Positions 26,270-35,362 of a stretch of DNA of 64,000 bases are shown one piece after another (the first letter of the stretch is position 1; each line of letters starts with the position of its first letter). Origin of the DNA: Ilumatobacter sp963746265 (GTDB lineage: Bacteria > Actinomycetota > Acidimicrobiia > Acidimicrobiales > Ilumatobacteraceae); assembly GCA_963746265.1 (NCBI GenBank), contig CAVVAM010000012.1, positions 248,001 through 312,000 of the forward strand, in the 5' to 3' direction. The translations under genes were made by a program, and so were the position numbers. The notes beneath the pieces are model-generated. The model did no database searches. It saw only the letters and a list, made by a program, of their open reading frames with translations, and was not told the DNA's origin.

Positions 26270-27631
26270 CTACTCGGCGGCTTCGGCCAACGCCTCGCTC
26301 AGCGCCGGATGCACGAGCAAGCTCTCGACGATGTCGCTGACTCTGAGGTTCGCGGTGACGGCCAACGCGATCACGGAGATCAGTTCGGCCGCGTGACGCC
26401 CGACGATCGAACCGCCCAGCACCTCACCCGTCGCAGGGTCGGAGATGATCTTCACGAACCCCTGCGGATCGTTGTTGATCAACGCCTTCGCGGTGGTGGA
26501 GAACGGCACCTTCGTGACCCGGATCTTCCGGCCGCTGGCGAACGCCTCCGCCTCGGCGAGGCCGACATCGGCGATCTCCGGCTCGGTGAAGATCGCGGAG
26601 GCCGCCTTGTCGTAATCGAGATGCCGGTGCTCGATGGTGTGGAGGCCCATCACGTGCTCGGCGACCTTGCGCCCCTGCATCGACGCGACCGAGGCGAGCG
26701 GGAGCTTGCCCGACACGTCACCCGCCGCGTAGATGTGCTTCTGGTTGGTGACGCAGTGGTGATTGATCGGGATGTAGCCCCAGTCGTCGATCTCGACACC
26801 GGCTGCGTCGAGGTCGAGCTCGTCGGTGTTCGGGACCGATCCGATGGCGAGCACCGCGTGTGTCGACCGCACCACGCGCCCGTCGTCGCATCGGACGATC
26901 GTGCCCGCACCGTCGTCGGTGCGTTCGATCGCCTCGGCGCGGGCACCCTTGAGGAGCTTGACACCCCGCTGGATGAAGTCGTCTTCGAGCACGCCGGCGA
27001 CCTCAGGATCCTTGCCGGGCAACACGTGCTGCCGGCTGACGACCAGCGTCACGTCGGCACCGAACGACGAGAACATGTGGACGAACTCGACACCCGTCAC
27101 GCCCGAACCGACGACGGTGATGCTGTCGGGGAACACCTTGGGCGGGTAACAGTCGCGCGTGGTCAGGATGCGGTCACCGTCGGGTTCGCACCATTCCGGG
27201 ATGCGCGGCCGGGAACCGGTCGACACGAGCGCCTTGTCGAACTCGATCACCTCGGTGCCGGCGGGCCCGGTCACCTCCACCGCGTGGGGCCCGGTGAACC
27301 GACCGACGCCGTCGATCATTCGCACGTGCTGACTCTGCAGCAGCTGAACGATGTCCGCGTTGAGGTCGGAGGCGATGCCGTTGATTCGTGTCGTCAGCGC
27401 TCCGGTGTCGACGACCGGGGTCGACTGGGCGAGACCCATACCGCTGAGTCGGCGGGTGAAGCTCATCGCTCCGCCCGTGGCGATCATCGTCTTCGAAGGT
27501 ATGCAGTCCCACAGGTTCGCGGCACCTCCGAAGACATCGCGCTCGATCACGGTGACCTGGGCACCGAGCCGCGCGGCGTAGGTCGCGGCCTGGTAGCCGG
27601 CAGGGCCACCACCGATGATGACGAATCGCAT
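26270..27631 (-). CDS. FAD-dependent pyridine nucleotide-disulfide oxidoreductase homologue (LpdA/quinone reductase-like)
   Basis: 453 residues. FAD site MRFVIIGGGPAGYQAATYAA, NAD(P) site ITVVGSGVTGVEFVHMFSSF, the second FAD motif IYAAGDVSGKLPLA, and the dimer-interface end LLVHPALSEAL with His and Glu. The redox-active site reads GGAANLWDCIPSKT: the first cysteine of the usual C-x4-C pair is Ala38 and only Cys43 remains. A normal dithiol lipoamide or thiol reductase is therefore unlikely. Related actinobacterial LpdA proteins lacking the dithiol act as NAD(P)H:quinone reductases, which is the best guess. No lipoamide-complex genes are nearby. Confidence 0.85.
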   Translation of the reverse strand: MRFVIIGGGPAGYQAATYAARLGAQVTVIERDVFGGAANLWDCIPSKTMIATGGAMSFTRRLSGMGLAQSTPVVDTGALTTRINGIASDLNADIVQLLQSQHVRMIDGVGRFTGPHAVEVTGPAGTEVIEFDKALVSTGSRPRIPEWCEPDGDRILTTRDCYPPKVFPDSITVVGSGVTGVEFVHMFSSFGADVTLVVSRQHVLPGKDPEVAGVLEDDFIQRGVKLLKGARAEAIERTDDGAGTIVRCDDGRVVRSTHAVLAIGSVPNTDELDLDAAGVEIDDWGYIPINHHCVTNQKHIYAAGDVSGKLPLASVASMQGRKVAEHVMGLHTIEHRHLDYDKAASAIFTEPEIADVGLAEAEAFASGRKIRVTKVPFSTTAKALINNDPQGFVKIISDPATGEVLGGSIVGRHAAELISVIALAVTANLRVSDIVESLLVHPALSEALAEAAE

Positions 27632-27677
27632 GGCGCCAGGCTAGAGCGTCACGGTGCGAGCCCGCACCACCACACAC

Positions 27678-29045
27678 TCAGCCGTGGTCGTGGGTGTTCT
27701 CGTCGATGGGCTCGACCGCACCGGCGAGCAATGCACCGACGCCGAGCGTGTCCGCGGCCGCGCCGGACGAACCGTTCGGATCGGCCTGCGACGCCCCCGA
27801 CACGATGTTGGGGCAATAGGTGGACGGATAGTCGATCTGATCCAGGCGCTCGCCGACCCATTCGAAGTGCATCCCGTCGGGGCGCCGGAAGTTGCCGCCC
27901 CACGCGAAGCCGTGTTTGCGGAAGATCCGCACGACGTCGCAGTTCATCCGCGGCCGGCACCCGGCGCAGTTCGATGTGGTGTTCGTGTCGAGGGCCATCC
28001 CGTAGGTGTGACGCGACAGGAACCCGATCTGACCGCTGACACGGCTGAAGCGAGGCACGTAGCAACCACCGAACGCGTTCGCGTTGGCCACGTCGATCGC
28101 CCCGCCGAGACCGACGGCAGCCACCTCGGCGAGCGCAGCTTCGAGGTCGCCGACGACCTTCACGTGGCACTGCGCCCGGATCCGGATCGTGTCGTTCAGG
28201 AGCACGCGGTCGGCGGTCAGGTTCGTCGCCTTCCAGGTCGGGTGCATGATCACCGAGCCGTCGGTGGCGAAGCGGTACCACGGCTCTCCGAGGGCGACCT
28301 TGGTGCGGGCCGTGCTGAGCGTGCTGTCAGGGTTCGGGGGGTCCCAGCTGCGGTTCACCTGCGTATCCTTCCGGCCCTCTAACCCCTCCGCCCGCACGGC
28401 GGCGTCGAAGGCCGAACGATCGTCGAAGCCGTAGATGATCGCCCGCGTGTCAGCGGACGCGCCGAGCCGTGCGGCAACCCGGTCGTCGAACACGAGCTCG
28501 GCCCAACCGATCTGTTCATACGGTCGGACGCCGGTGATCGTGAGCGGGACCGCCGAGCCGTTGGCGGCCTGCATCACGAGGACGTCACCGACGGCAGCGC
28601 CCGTCAGCTCGGCAGTGACCTCGTTCATCACCACCGAGTCGCGCGACAGGACCGCCGACACGTCGGAGCCCATGACTCGGCCGATGGATCCCCGTGGCAA
28701 TGAGGTGTACACCATCGGGATGAGGTAGCCCGACGGCGGCGCATGCACCGTCGTCGTACCGCGGGTGATGCGCTGCATGCCCAACGACCCGCTCCGGCCC
28801 ACGCTCGCGGCACCGCCGACCCTGGTCGCGACCCGGGCCGCGGCTTCGACGACGAAACGATCGACATCTCCGATGTCGAACACGACCGCCAGATCACCGG
28901 TCGACTGCTCGACCCGTGCGGCCCGTTCGGACACCGTCGCCGGAGCGTCCAGTGACGCAGCGAACGCGGCGGCACCTCCTGCAGCGGCGGTGAGGCCGAC
29001 GAGCGCCGCGACGGCGCGGACGACGGGTCGAGAGGCGATCGGCAT
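27678..29045 (-). CDS. secreted M15-type (D-Ala-D-Ala carboxypeptidase-like) protein
   Basis: 455 residues starting MPIASRPVV; the signal peptide contains VRAVAALVGLTAAAGGAAAFA. The C-terminal third has the zinc-site pattern of M15/VanY peptidases: SRHTYGMALDTN (His and Asp ligands) and GMHFEWVGERLD (third His). These enzymes trim peptidoglycan stem peptides. The first 250 residues (VVFDIGDVDRFVV and a later FDDRSAFDAAV domain) are not a family I recognise and may hold substrate or localisation modules. The ATG at 29045 precedes the signal peptide directly. Divergent from lysS, 72 bp apart. Confidence 0.82.
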   Translation of the reverse strand: MPIASRPVVRAVAALVGLTAAAGGAAAFAASLDAPATVSERAARVEQSTGDLAVVFDIGDVDRFVVEAAARVATRVGGAASVGRSGSLGMQRITRGTTTVHAPPSGYLIPMVYTSLPRGSIGRVMGSDVSAVLSRDSVVMNEVTAELTGAAVGDVLVMQAANGSAVPLTITGVRPYEQIGWAELVFDDRVAARLGASADTRAIIYGFDDRSAFDAAVRAEGLEGRKDTQVNRSWDPPNPDSTLSTARTKVALGEPWYRFATDGSVIMHPTWKATNLTADRVLLNDTIRIRAQCHVKVVGDLEAALAEVAAVGLGGAIDVANANAFGGCYVPRFSRVSGQIGFLSRHTYGMALDTNTTSNCAGCRPRMNCDVVRIFRKHGFAWGGNFRRPDGMHFEWVGERLDQIDYPSTYCPNIVSGASQADPNGSSGAAADTLGVGALLAGAVEPIDENTHDHG

Positions 29046-29117
29046 GGTGGGAATCGTAGAGACGCTCCGCCGACTCCGGGTGTCGCCCCGGGGACGAACC
29101 GCTACGGTCTCACACTC

Positions 29118-30710
29118 GTGAGCGAAACGACCGACGAGCAGAACCTGTCGACCGGGAGCGGCCTCGTCGCCGAGAAGGCGCGCCGGCTCGATCGTGTCGA
29201 GGAACTGCGTGCGTCCGGCGTCGAGCCGTACCCGTACCGTTTCGACCGATCGCACACGCTCGACGAGGTCAGGGCGACGTGGGGCGAGCTCGAACCGGGC
29301 ACCGAGACCGAACACGAGGTCGCTGTCGCCGGTCGGCTGATGCTCAAGCGCGACACCGGCAAGCTGGTGTTCGTCACCATCCGCGATCGCAGCGGCGAGA
29401 TCCAGCTGTTCATCTCGAAGGCCGTGACGGGCGACGAGCACTTCGCCGAGGTGAAGCATTTGGATCTGGGTGACTGGGTCGGTGCGTCCGGCACGGTGAT
29501 GACCACCCGCAAGGGCGAGCTATCGGTCAAGGCAACGTCGGTCGAGCTGCTCGCCAAGGCCGTGCGCCCGCTCCCGGACAAGTGGCACGGGCTCACCGAC
29601 ACCGACACCCGCTTCCGTCAGCGCTACGCCGACCTGATCATGAACGACGAGGCACGACGGGTGTTCGAGGTGCGACACGAGCTGATCGCCAGCTTCCGCC
29701 GCACCCTGCACGACGCAGGATTCATCGAAGTCGAGACCCCCGTCCTCCACAACGAGGCGGGCGGCGCGCACGCCCGACCCTTCATCACGCACCACAACAC
29801 CCTCGACATGCAGCTCCACCTGCGCATCGCGCTCGAGCTCCACCTCAAGCGTCTGATCGTGGGTGGCCTCGAGCGGGTCTACGAGATCGGCCGGATCTTC
29901 CGCAACGAGGGCATCTCGACTCGCCACAACCCCGAGTTCACGATGATGGAGCTCTATCAGGCGTTCGGCGACTGGACCGATGTGATGGACATCACCGAAC
30001 GCCTGGTGGTGCAGGCGGCTCGTGATTCCATCGGAACGACGATCGTCGAGATCCGTGGCCGGCAGATCGATCTGGCCGAGCCCTGGCCCCGGAAGCGCAT
30101 GGTCGACTACGTCTCCGAGGCGATCGGACGTGAGGTCCATCCGTCGCAACCGGTCGACGACCTCCGCGCGCTCGCCGACGAACACGATGTCCGCTGGGAG
30201 GAGCGCTGGGGCGGCGGCAAGCTGATCGAGGAACTGTTCGAGAAACTGTGCGAGCACGACATCGTTCGGCCCACGTTCGTCACCGGGCATCCCACCGAGA
30301 TCTCACCGCTCGCCCGCACCGACCGCGACGATCCCTGGCTGACCGAACGGTTCGAGATCTTCGTCGACGCCCGCGAGCTCGGCAACGGGTACTCCGAGCT
30401 GAACGATCCGGTCGAGCAGCGACGACGATTCGAGGACGAGCAAGCGGCCAAGGATGCCGGCGATGCCGAGCGCAGCAGTGTCGACGAGGACTACCTGCGG
30501 GCGCTCGAATACGGCATGCCGCCGACCGGCGGCCTCGGCATCGGCATGGATCGGGTGGCCATGCTGCTCGCCGGTGTCGACTCGATCAAGGAAGTGATCC
30601 TGTTCCCCACCCTCCGCCCCGAGGTGACGGGATCGGGTCGTAGCACGCCGGACGACGTCGTTTCACAGGGCGCGGGAACGTCCACATCGCCAAATCGGAA
30701 GCCGCAATGA
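29118..30710 (+). CDS. lysS: lysine--tRNA ligase, class II
   Basis: 530 residues. Charges tRNA-Lys. The N-terminal OB-fold anticodon domain (VAVAGRLMLKRDTGKLVFV) is followed by class II motifs: motif 2 FRNEGISTRHNPEFTMMELY and motif 3 GGLGIGMDRVAML. GTG 29118 gives the normal length. The final about 30 residues after FPTLRPE (GSGRSTPDDVVSQG) are a low-complexity extension. dapD follows on the same strand after 109 bp. Confidence 0.96.
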   Translation: MSETTDEQNLSTGSGLVAEKARRLDRVEELRASGVEPYPYRFDRSHTLDEVRATWGELEPGTETEHEVAVAGRLMLKRDTGKLVFVTIRDRSGEIQLFISKAVTGDEHFAEVKHLDLGDWVGASGTVMTTRKGELSVKATSVELLAKAVRPLPDKWHGLTDTDTRFRQRYADLIMNDEARRVFEVRHELIASFRRTLHDAGFIEVETPVLHNEAGGAHARPFITHHNTLDMQLHLRIALELHLKRLIVGGLERVYEIGRIFRNEGISTRHNPEFTMMELYQAFGDWTDVMDITERLVVQAARDSIGTTIVEIRGRQIDLAEPWPRKRMVDYVSEAIGREVHPSQPVDDLRALADEHDVRWEERWGGGKLIEELFEKLCEHDIVRPTFVTGHPTEISPLARTDRDDPWLTERFEIFVDARELGNGYSELNDPVEQRRRFEDEQAAKDAGDAERSSVDEDYLRALEYGMPPTGGLGIGMDRVAMLLAGVDSIKEVILFPTLRPEVTGSGRSTPDDVVSQGAGTSTSPNRKPQ

Positions 30711-30722
30711 GACACACGTCGA

Positions 30723-30763
30723 CCGACTCGAACCCAGCGAGGGAAGCGCGAGCGACGAGTCGG
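30723..30763 (+). terminator. inverted repeat between lysS and dapD
   Basis: ccgactcg (30723-30730) pairs perfectly with cgagtcgg (30756-30763) around a 25-nt loop rich in cgag/gcga words. It may be a transcription terminator or attenuator between lysS and dapD, but there is no T-run and the loop is long. Confidence 0.35.
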
Positions 30764-30819
30764 ACGGAGGGAGCGGTCGAAGCCGCGCTGCGGCCAGGAC
30801 CGACCACCAGGAGGAAACC

Positions 30820-31761
30820 ATGACACGTTCGGCTTGGGGAGCGGGGCTGTCGACCATCGCCTCGGACGGCACCGTGCTCGACGCCTGGTTCCGCTGGTAC
30901 GGATGGGGCGAGTACGGCGACGACGCGATGATGCGCGAGCACGCGATCGACGACCAACTCGGGCTGCGCGACCGACACGACCCGATCCGGAACGTCACGA
31001 TCCGACCGGTTCGAATCACGATCGACGTCGACGAGGCGCCCGGTTCGGTCGCCGACGGCTATCTGCGACTGCATCTGCTCTCGAGTCGGATGGCCGCCCC
31101 GCACTCGATCAACATGGACGGCATCTTCGGTGCCCTGACCAACGTCGTCTGGACGAACCTCGGCCCGGTGGCCGTCTCCGACGTCGACGACGTGCGCCTG
31201 CGGGCCCGCAAGGCGGGGCACACCGTTCGTGTCCACGGTGTCGACAAGTTCCCGTCGATGCTCGACTACGTCGTCCCGAGCGGGGTCCGGATCGCCGACG
31301 CCACACGGGTCCGGCTCGGGGCCCACCTCGCCGAGGGCACGGTGGTGATGCACGAAGGATTCTGCAACTTCAACGCAGGCACGCTCGGCACCTCGATGGT
31401 CGAGGGTCGCATCTCGGCGGGCGTGGTCGTCGGTGCCGACAGCGACGTCGGCGGCGGCGCCTCGATCATGGGCACGTTGTCGGGCGGTGGCAAGGAACAG
31501 ATCTCGATCGGCGAGCGTTGCCTGCTCGGCGCGAACTCCGGCCTCGGGATCAGCCTCGGTGACGACTGCGTGGTCGAGGCCGGGCTCTACGTCACGGCCG
31601 GCACGCCGGTCATGACACCGGACGGTGTCATGAAGGCCAGGGAGCTCTCGGGCCGCAACGGGATGATGTTCATCCGCGACGGTCAGACCGGTCAGATCGT
31701 CGTGAAGCAGCGCACCGGCACCTGGGGTGCGCTGAACGAGGACCTCCACACCGGCCATTGA
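30820..31761 (+). CDS. dapD: 2,3,4,5-tetrahydropyridine-2,6-dicarboxylate N-succinyltransferase
   Basis: 313 residues of the actinobacterial DapD type. Transfers succinyl from succinyl-CoA to tetrahydrodipicolinate in lysine and diaminopimelate synthesis. The middle section is a left-handed beta-helix (GVRIADATRVRLGAHLAEGT, ISIGERCLLGANSGLGISLG) and the MHEGFCNFNAGTLGTSMVEG loop carries the family's active-site acid. A strong caggagg ribosome site lies just before ATG 30820. Co-directional with lysS, both in lysine metabolism. Confidence 0.95.
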   Translation: MTRSAWGAGLSTIASDGTVLDAWFRWYGWGEYGDDAMMREHAIDDQLGLRDRHDPIRNVTIRPVRITIDVDEAPGSVADGYLRLHLLSSRMAAPHSINMDGIFGALTNVVWTNLGPVAVSDVDDVRLRARKAGHTVRVHGVDKFPSMLDYVVPSGVRIADATRVRLGAHLAEGTVVMHEGFCNFNAGTLGTSMVEGRISAGVVVGADSDVGGGASIMGTLSGGGKEQISIGERCLLGANSGLGISLGDDCVVEAGLYVTAGTPVMTPDGVMKARELSGRNGMMFIRDGQTGQIVVKQRTGTWGALNEDLHTGH

Positions 31762-32411
31762 GCGACGCCACGGTTGGTATCGCAACAACTCGGCAGTGTC
31801 GAACGTGGTCGTGATCGTCGCGTCGACCCCGATCGTGTCGGCGGCGCTCGCGTGGCTCTTCCTCCGGGAAGGCACGGAACGCCGAGTCGCCGTGGCGATC
31901 GGCATCACCCTCGCCGGGATCCTCATCGTCGTGGGCGCCTCGCTCGGCGCCCACGCTGGACGGCGACCTGCTCGCGCTCCTGGCGATCGTGCTCGTGTCG
32001 ATGAGCTTGGTGCTCTGGCGCCGGTCGCCCGGCATCAACCGCCCGCTGGCCCTCGCTTGCAGTTCGGCGGCGATGGCGCTGATCGCCGCGCCGTTCGCGT
32101 CGATCGGCGACGCACCGACCAGGGTCTTCGTGGCCGCCGGGCTGATGGGACTGCTGTTCAACCCGCTCGGTCGGTTGGCCTACACGACCGCTCCCCGCCA
32201 CGCACCGACGGCCGAGGTCGCACTGTTCACCCCGATCGAGACGGTCGCGGCCACGCTGTGGGCCTGGTGGTTCTTCGACGAGCGACCCTCGCTGGCCACG
32301 ACGGTGGGTGGCCTCATCGTGCTCGCCGGCGTGCTCTACGGCACCATCGGTGGCCGACCGGCGACGACCCGACTCGCCGCCGTCCAGGCGACGACCGAAT
32401 CGTCGGCCTGA
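31762..32411 (+). pseudogene. EamA/DMT-family transporter, 5'-truncated and frameshifted
   Basis: Directly after the dapD stop an open frame reads SAVSNVVVIVASTPIVSAAL and ALAWLFLREGTERRVAVA, matching the end of a first EamA domain but lacking its first three helices. After IVVGASLG (about 31945) the coherent sequence moves to the next frame, continuing TLDGDLLALLAIVLVSM through the second EamA domain (LFTPIETVAATLWAWWFFDE) to 32411. One extra C in the ccc run near 31950 would explain the switch. With the missing N-terminus this is best read as a decayed metabolite exporter. Confidence 0.75.
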
Positions 32412-32492
32412 CCTCCGGCGCAGAAACCGAGGCCGGGCCCGTCTCGCCTCCGCCATATCGTCGGGTATGAGGTTGCGGCGGCCCGGGAGGAG

Positions 32493-32948
32493 TTGGAGCA
32501 GATCGCGGTGGACCCGGCGGGCTTCGTCGCCTCACTCGTCGACCGCGACGCGGTCGGGCCGCCCATCCGGCAGCCCGACGGCTCGTTGACGCCTCGCCTC
32601 CCCGGCGATCGAAAGTGGATGTGGGACGGCGAGTTCGCCGGCACCATCAACTTGCGCTGGCAGCCGGGTACGCACGACCTTCCTCCGCATGTACTCGGCC
32701 ACATCGGCTACAGCGTCGTGCCGTGGAAGCGTCACCGTGGGTACGCGATCGCCGCAGTGGCGTCGATCCTCGAGGACGCTCGGGCCGAGGGCCTCACCGA
32801 GGTGGAGATCACCACCGACCATGACCATCTCGGTTCCCAACGGGTCATCGAACGCAACGGTGGCGTCGTGGTCGCGCGCTTCGCGAAGCAGGGCGCGAAC
32901 GGCGCCATCCCCAGCCTCCGCTATCGCGTCGAGCTGACCGACGGGTGA
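32493..32948 (+). CDS. GNAT acetyltransferase (COG3981-like), N-terminus uncertain
   Basis: 151 residues from TTG 32493; GTG 32508 with a GGAG nine bases upstream is an equally good start. The sequence fits the small COG3981-type predicted acetyltransferases: RLPGDRKWMWDGEFAGTINL, LGHIGYSVVPWKRHRGYAIA (acetyl-CoA loop) and SQRVIERNGGVVV. Relatives usually have about 25 more N-terminal residues; in-frame sequence upstream (VGYEVAAAREELEQIA) looks like part of that region but has no start codon. The gene may be 5'-truncated, like the transporter beside it. Confidence 0.75.
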   Translation: MEQIAVDPAGFVASLVDRDAVGPPIRQPDGSLTPRLPGDRKWMWDGEFAGTINLRWQPGTHDLPPHVLGHIGYSVVPWKRHRGYAIAAVASILEDARAEGLTEVEITTDHDHLGSQRVIERNGGVVVARFAKQGANGAIPSLRYRVELTDG

Positions 32949-32952
32949 CCGG

Positions 32953-33276
32953 TCACGCGGGGGCGACGAACTCGACGCTTTCGCGCAGCAACGATCGCCA
33001 GCGACGGCGATCACGCTTCGGGACCGACACCCACTCCCTGAACACCTTCTTCGCCGGCGCGAACGGCTGACCGACACCCTGCTCGATCAGTTGGGTGACT
33101 CGCTCCTTCGGGAGCTTGACCACCATCCCGCTGCCCCGGTAGTCGACGAGCCCGAGGAACTCGCCGTCGACTCGCGCGCACCGCCCACCCATGATCGTTC
33201 CCTCCTCCACCCTGGAGTCCTCCAGCCGGAGCTCCTCGATCAGCTCCCAGAACAGGCTCTCATCGGTCTGTGGCAT
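32953..33276 (-). CDS. TfoX/MmcQ-like small protein
   Basis: 107 residues starting MPQTDESLFWELIEELR. The arrangement MGGRCARVDGEFLGLVDYRG, VVKLPKERVTQLIEQG and FREWVSVP matches the N-terminal domain of TfoX-like proteins, small alpha/beta proteins whose biochemical role is mostly unknown. No membrane segment. It follows the DUF2461 gene on the same strand after 11 bp, and its stop is 4 bp from the convergent GNAT stop. Confidence 0.72.
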   Translation of the reverse strand: MPQTDESLFWELIEELRLEDSRVEEGTIMGGRCARVDGEFLGLVDYRGSGMVVKLPKERVTQLIEQGVGQPFAPAKKVFREWVSVPKRDRRRWRSLLRESVEFVAPA

Positions 33277-33287
33277 GACGGTTCCTC

Positions 33288-33950
33288 TCAGTCGGTCAGC
33301 TGCGCGAGCAGCCAGCGGTGGACGGGCAGCAGCGCCGACAGGCGCTCGACACACCAGTCGACGAACTCGGGTGAGGTGACGGTCGCCGGCAGATCGTCGA
33401 CGAACCGGACCTGGAAGCCGGTGTGGCGGAGCAGGTCGGCACGCGGGTGATCGGGTTCGAACGGTGCCGGCACCTTCTTGACCTGATCGCCGGTGACATC
33501 GGCGTCGCGTTCGCGTACGAGAACGTCGAGCGCGGAAGCCAGATCCTCGCCCGCCTCACCGCCGACCGAGGCGCGCCAGCTCTCGCGGACCGCAGGCGTG
33601 AACCCGATCCCGCCGGCGAATCCGGCCCGGTGGGCGTCGATGCGAATCCAGAAGGTCGGCGATGTCTTCCTGTCGGCCCCCTCCCAGGTCGTGAGGAGGA
33701 GGTGGTTCTTGTACCGAGCAGCTCCTTCGGGGGCGAACCGGAGGTCTCGGTGCAGGGGAGACGCGGAGGTCCGCGGCACCACCGTCAGGTCGCCATCGAG
33801 TGCGTCGGCCACCTCGGTGATCAACGCCACGCCCGGCTTCGTCACGCCGGCCGCGAGCGCCGTCTTGTGTGCGGCGTACTGGTCGGCGCTCATCGTCGGG
33901 AGATCGTCGAGCAGTGCGAGCGCGGCAGCATCGAATCCGTCGAAACTCAT
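33288..33950 (-). CDS. DUF2461-like protein
   Basis: 220 residues beginning MSFDGFDAAALALLDDL. The RFAPEGAARYKNHLLLTTWE, FWIRIDAHRAGFAGGIGFTP and final RLSALLPVHRWLLAQL segments fit the DUF2461 group of cytosolic proteins of unknown function. ATG 33950 overlaps the stop of the SRPBCC gene by four bases, so it belongs to the ArsR-SRPBCC operon. Confidence 0.78.
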   Translation of the reverse strand: MSFDGFDAAALALLDDLPTMSADQYAAHKTALAAGVTKPGVALITEVADALDGDLTVVPRTSASPLHRDLRFAPEGAARYKNHLLLTTWEGADRKTSPTFWIRIDAHRAGFAGGIGFTPAVRESWRASVGGEAGEDLASALDVLVRERDADVTGDQVKKVPAPFEPDHPRADLLRHTGFQVRFVDDLPATVTSPEFVDWCVERLSALLPVHRWLLAQLTD

Positions 33951-34387
33951 TGGGCGCCGCCGTCGGGAGCCCGGCCGACCGGCTCGTGGCGGTCGGCGCA
34001 CGCGGCCAACCGGGTGGCGAACTTCTGCCAGCCGCCGGTGTGCTGCTCGGCCATCTCAGGTGTGAGCCCGTCGTGGCGGATCGAGAGTCGGGTGACGCCA
34101 CCGCGTGCGGTCAGCTCGATCGTCACCACGCTCGACTCGAGCGGCACCGGGAAGCCGCCGCGCTCCCATCCGTAGGTGTACGACAGGCGTCGCATCGGCG
34201 TGACCTCACGGATCGTGCCGACGACCGTCCAGCCATTGTCGTGCACCCATCGGATCGTGCCGCCGACGCGGAGGTCGACGGCGGCCTCGGCGGCCATCCA
34301 CTCCGTCAACCCCTCAGCGGTGCTGATCAGCGACCAGACGAGGTCGACGGGTGCGGCGATCACACGATCGCACTCGGCGATCGTCAC
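33947..34387 (-). CDS. SRPBCC (AHSA1-like) domain protein
   Basis: 146 residues from a GTG that overlaps the ArsR stop by four bases. The fold begins ECDRVIAAPVDLVWSLI with the family's TAEGLTEWM segment and ends with the long C-terminal helix GGWQKFATRLAACAD. Such proteins form a deep pocket for a hydrophobic ligand. ArsR-SRPBCC pairs are common in actinobacteria; the ligand is unknown. Confidence 0.85.
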   Translation of the reverse strand: MTIAECDRVIAAPVDLVWSLISTAEGLTEWMAAEAAVDLRVGGTIRWVHDNGWTVVGTIREVTPMRRLSYTYGWERGGFPVPLESSVVTIELTARGGVTRLSIRHDGLTPEMAEQHTGGWQKFATRLAACADRHEPVGRAPDGGAQ

Positions 34388-34707
34388 GAGGCTCGCTCCT
34401 GTCGATCGGTGAGGCGCTCGGCGGCCACCGTCAGCCGGTCGACCGACTGCGACCAGTACTCGTCGAAGCACTGCCGCAGCTCGGCGAGCGACTCGCCGTC
34501 GGTGCGATACAACCGCCGGCGGCCGTCTTGCTCCACGTTGACGAGCCCGGCATCGCGTAACACGGCGAGGTGCTGGCTCACTGCCGGCTGGGTCATGTCG
34601 AGTCGTTCGGCCAGCGCTCCGACCGAGCACGACTCGTCGCGTACCAGGCGGAGCATCGTGCGACGGGTCGGGTTCGCCAAGGCACGGAACCGGGCATCGT
34701 CGTTCAC
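34384..34707 (-). CDS. ArsR-family winged-helix transcriptional regulator
   Basis: 107 residues with the helix-turn-helix ERLDMTQPAVSQHLAVLRDA and wing QDGRRRLYRTD. It has no cysteine cluster for metal binding, only one cysteine before the HTH (ESCSVG) and one in the C-terminal helix (RQCFDEY), so it more likely senses another signal, possibly through the partner SRPBCC protein. First gene of the ArsR-SRPBCC-DUF2461 operon. The upstream stretch at 34708-34735 is AT-rich (gatatataagcagattcg) and probably holds its promoter. Confidence 0.9.
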   Translation of the reverse strand: MNDDARFRALANPTRRTMLRLVRDESCSVGALAERLDMTQPAVSQHLAVLRDAGLVNVEQDGRRRLYRTDGESLAELRQCFDEYWSQSVDRLTVAAERLTDRQERAS

Positions 34708-34750
34708 GGTCGATATATAAGCAGATTCGCATGCGTTGCCGCAAGGAGGC

Positions 34751-35362
34751 TCACTCCGACGGTCGCCGGCCCAGCCCGCAGACCGCGGGCACCGCGCCGA
34801 TCGGGATCGGTTCGAGGCGCACGTCGCAGTAGCCCGCCTGCTCGAGCTGGTCGACGATGAGGTTTCCGGCCTCCAACGCCTCCGACTCCGTGGCCCCGGC
34901 GAGCGGCGGGCGGAACGTCACGGCCATGCGTCCTCCTGGAGTGAGCCGTTCACGCCACGCAACCAGGGTGCCGACCTGGTCGGACCAGAACTGCCACACG
35001 TTGCTGGAGAAGATCGCATCGAAATCGCCGAGTTCGGGCGGAGGTGTCTCGGCGTCCCCCGTGACGAGTGAGAGTCGTCGGTCGCGGACCGCCTGCCGAT
35101 TCCGGCGCCCGGCCATCGACCGCATCGACGTCGATCGTTCGAGGCCGATGACGTCGCCGGCGACCGCGAGTGCGGCCTCGAGGCCGACGCCCGGTCCGTG
35201 CCCGATCTCGAGCACACGGTCGGTCGAAGACAGTCCGAGGAGATCGACCGTCGCCAGCGTGCGGGCGACGTTCGACTCGCGTCTCGACATGATCCGCCCG
35301 GCCAACCAGCCGAGCGCGCCCGTCGGGTGGCCGAACTGAGCGAACAGGTGCTGCTTGATCAC
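34751..35362 (-). CDS. class I SAM-dependent methyltransferase
   Basis: 203 residues. Motif I VLEIGHGPGVGLEAAL, the acidic end of strand 2 (VIGLERS), and FDAIFSSNVWQFW for motif IV are clear. The substrate is unknown; a small-molecule methyltransferase is likely. ATG 35362 overlaps the stop of the MarR regulator by four bases, implying control by that regulator. Confidence 0.85.
   Translation of the reverse strand: MIKQHLFAQFGHPTGALGWLAGRIMSRRESNVARTLATVDLLGLSSTDRVLEIGHGPGVGLEAALAVAGDVIGLERSTSMRSMAGRRNRQAVRDRRLSLVTGDAETPPPELGDFDAIFSSNVWQFWSDQVGTLVAWRERLTPGGRMAVTFRPPLAGATESEALEAGNLIVDQLEQAGYCDVRLEPIPIGAVPAVCGLGRRPSE

Noticed and set aside
30711..30819. A tRNA or T-box in the lysS-dapD gap
   Set aside because: Only a long-loop inverted repeat is seen; no cloverleaf or T-box consensus could be traced.
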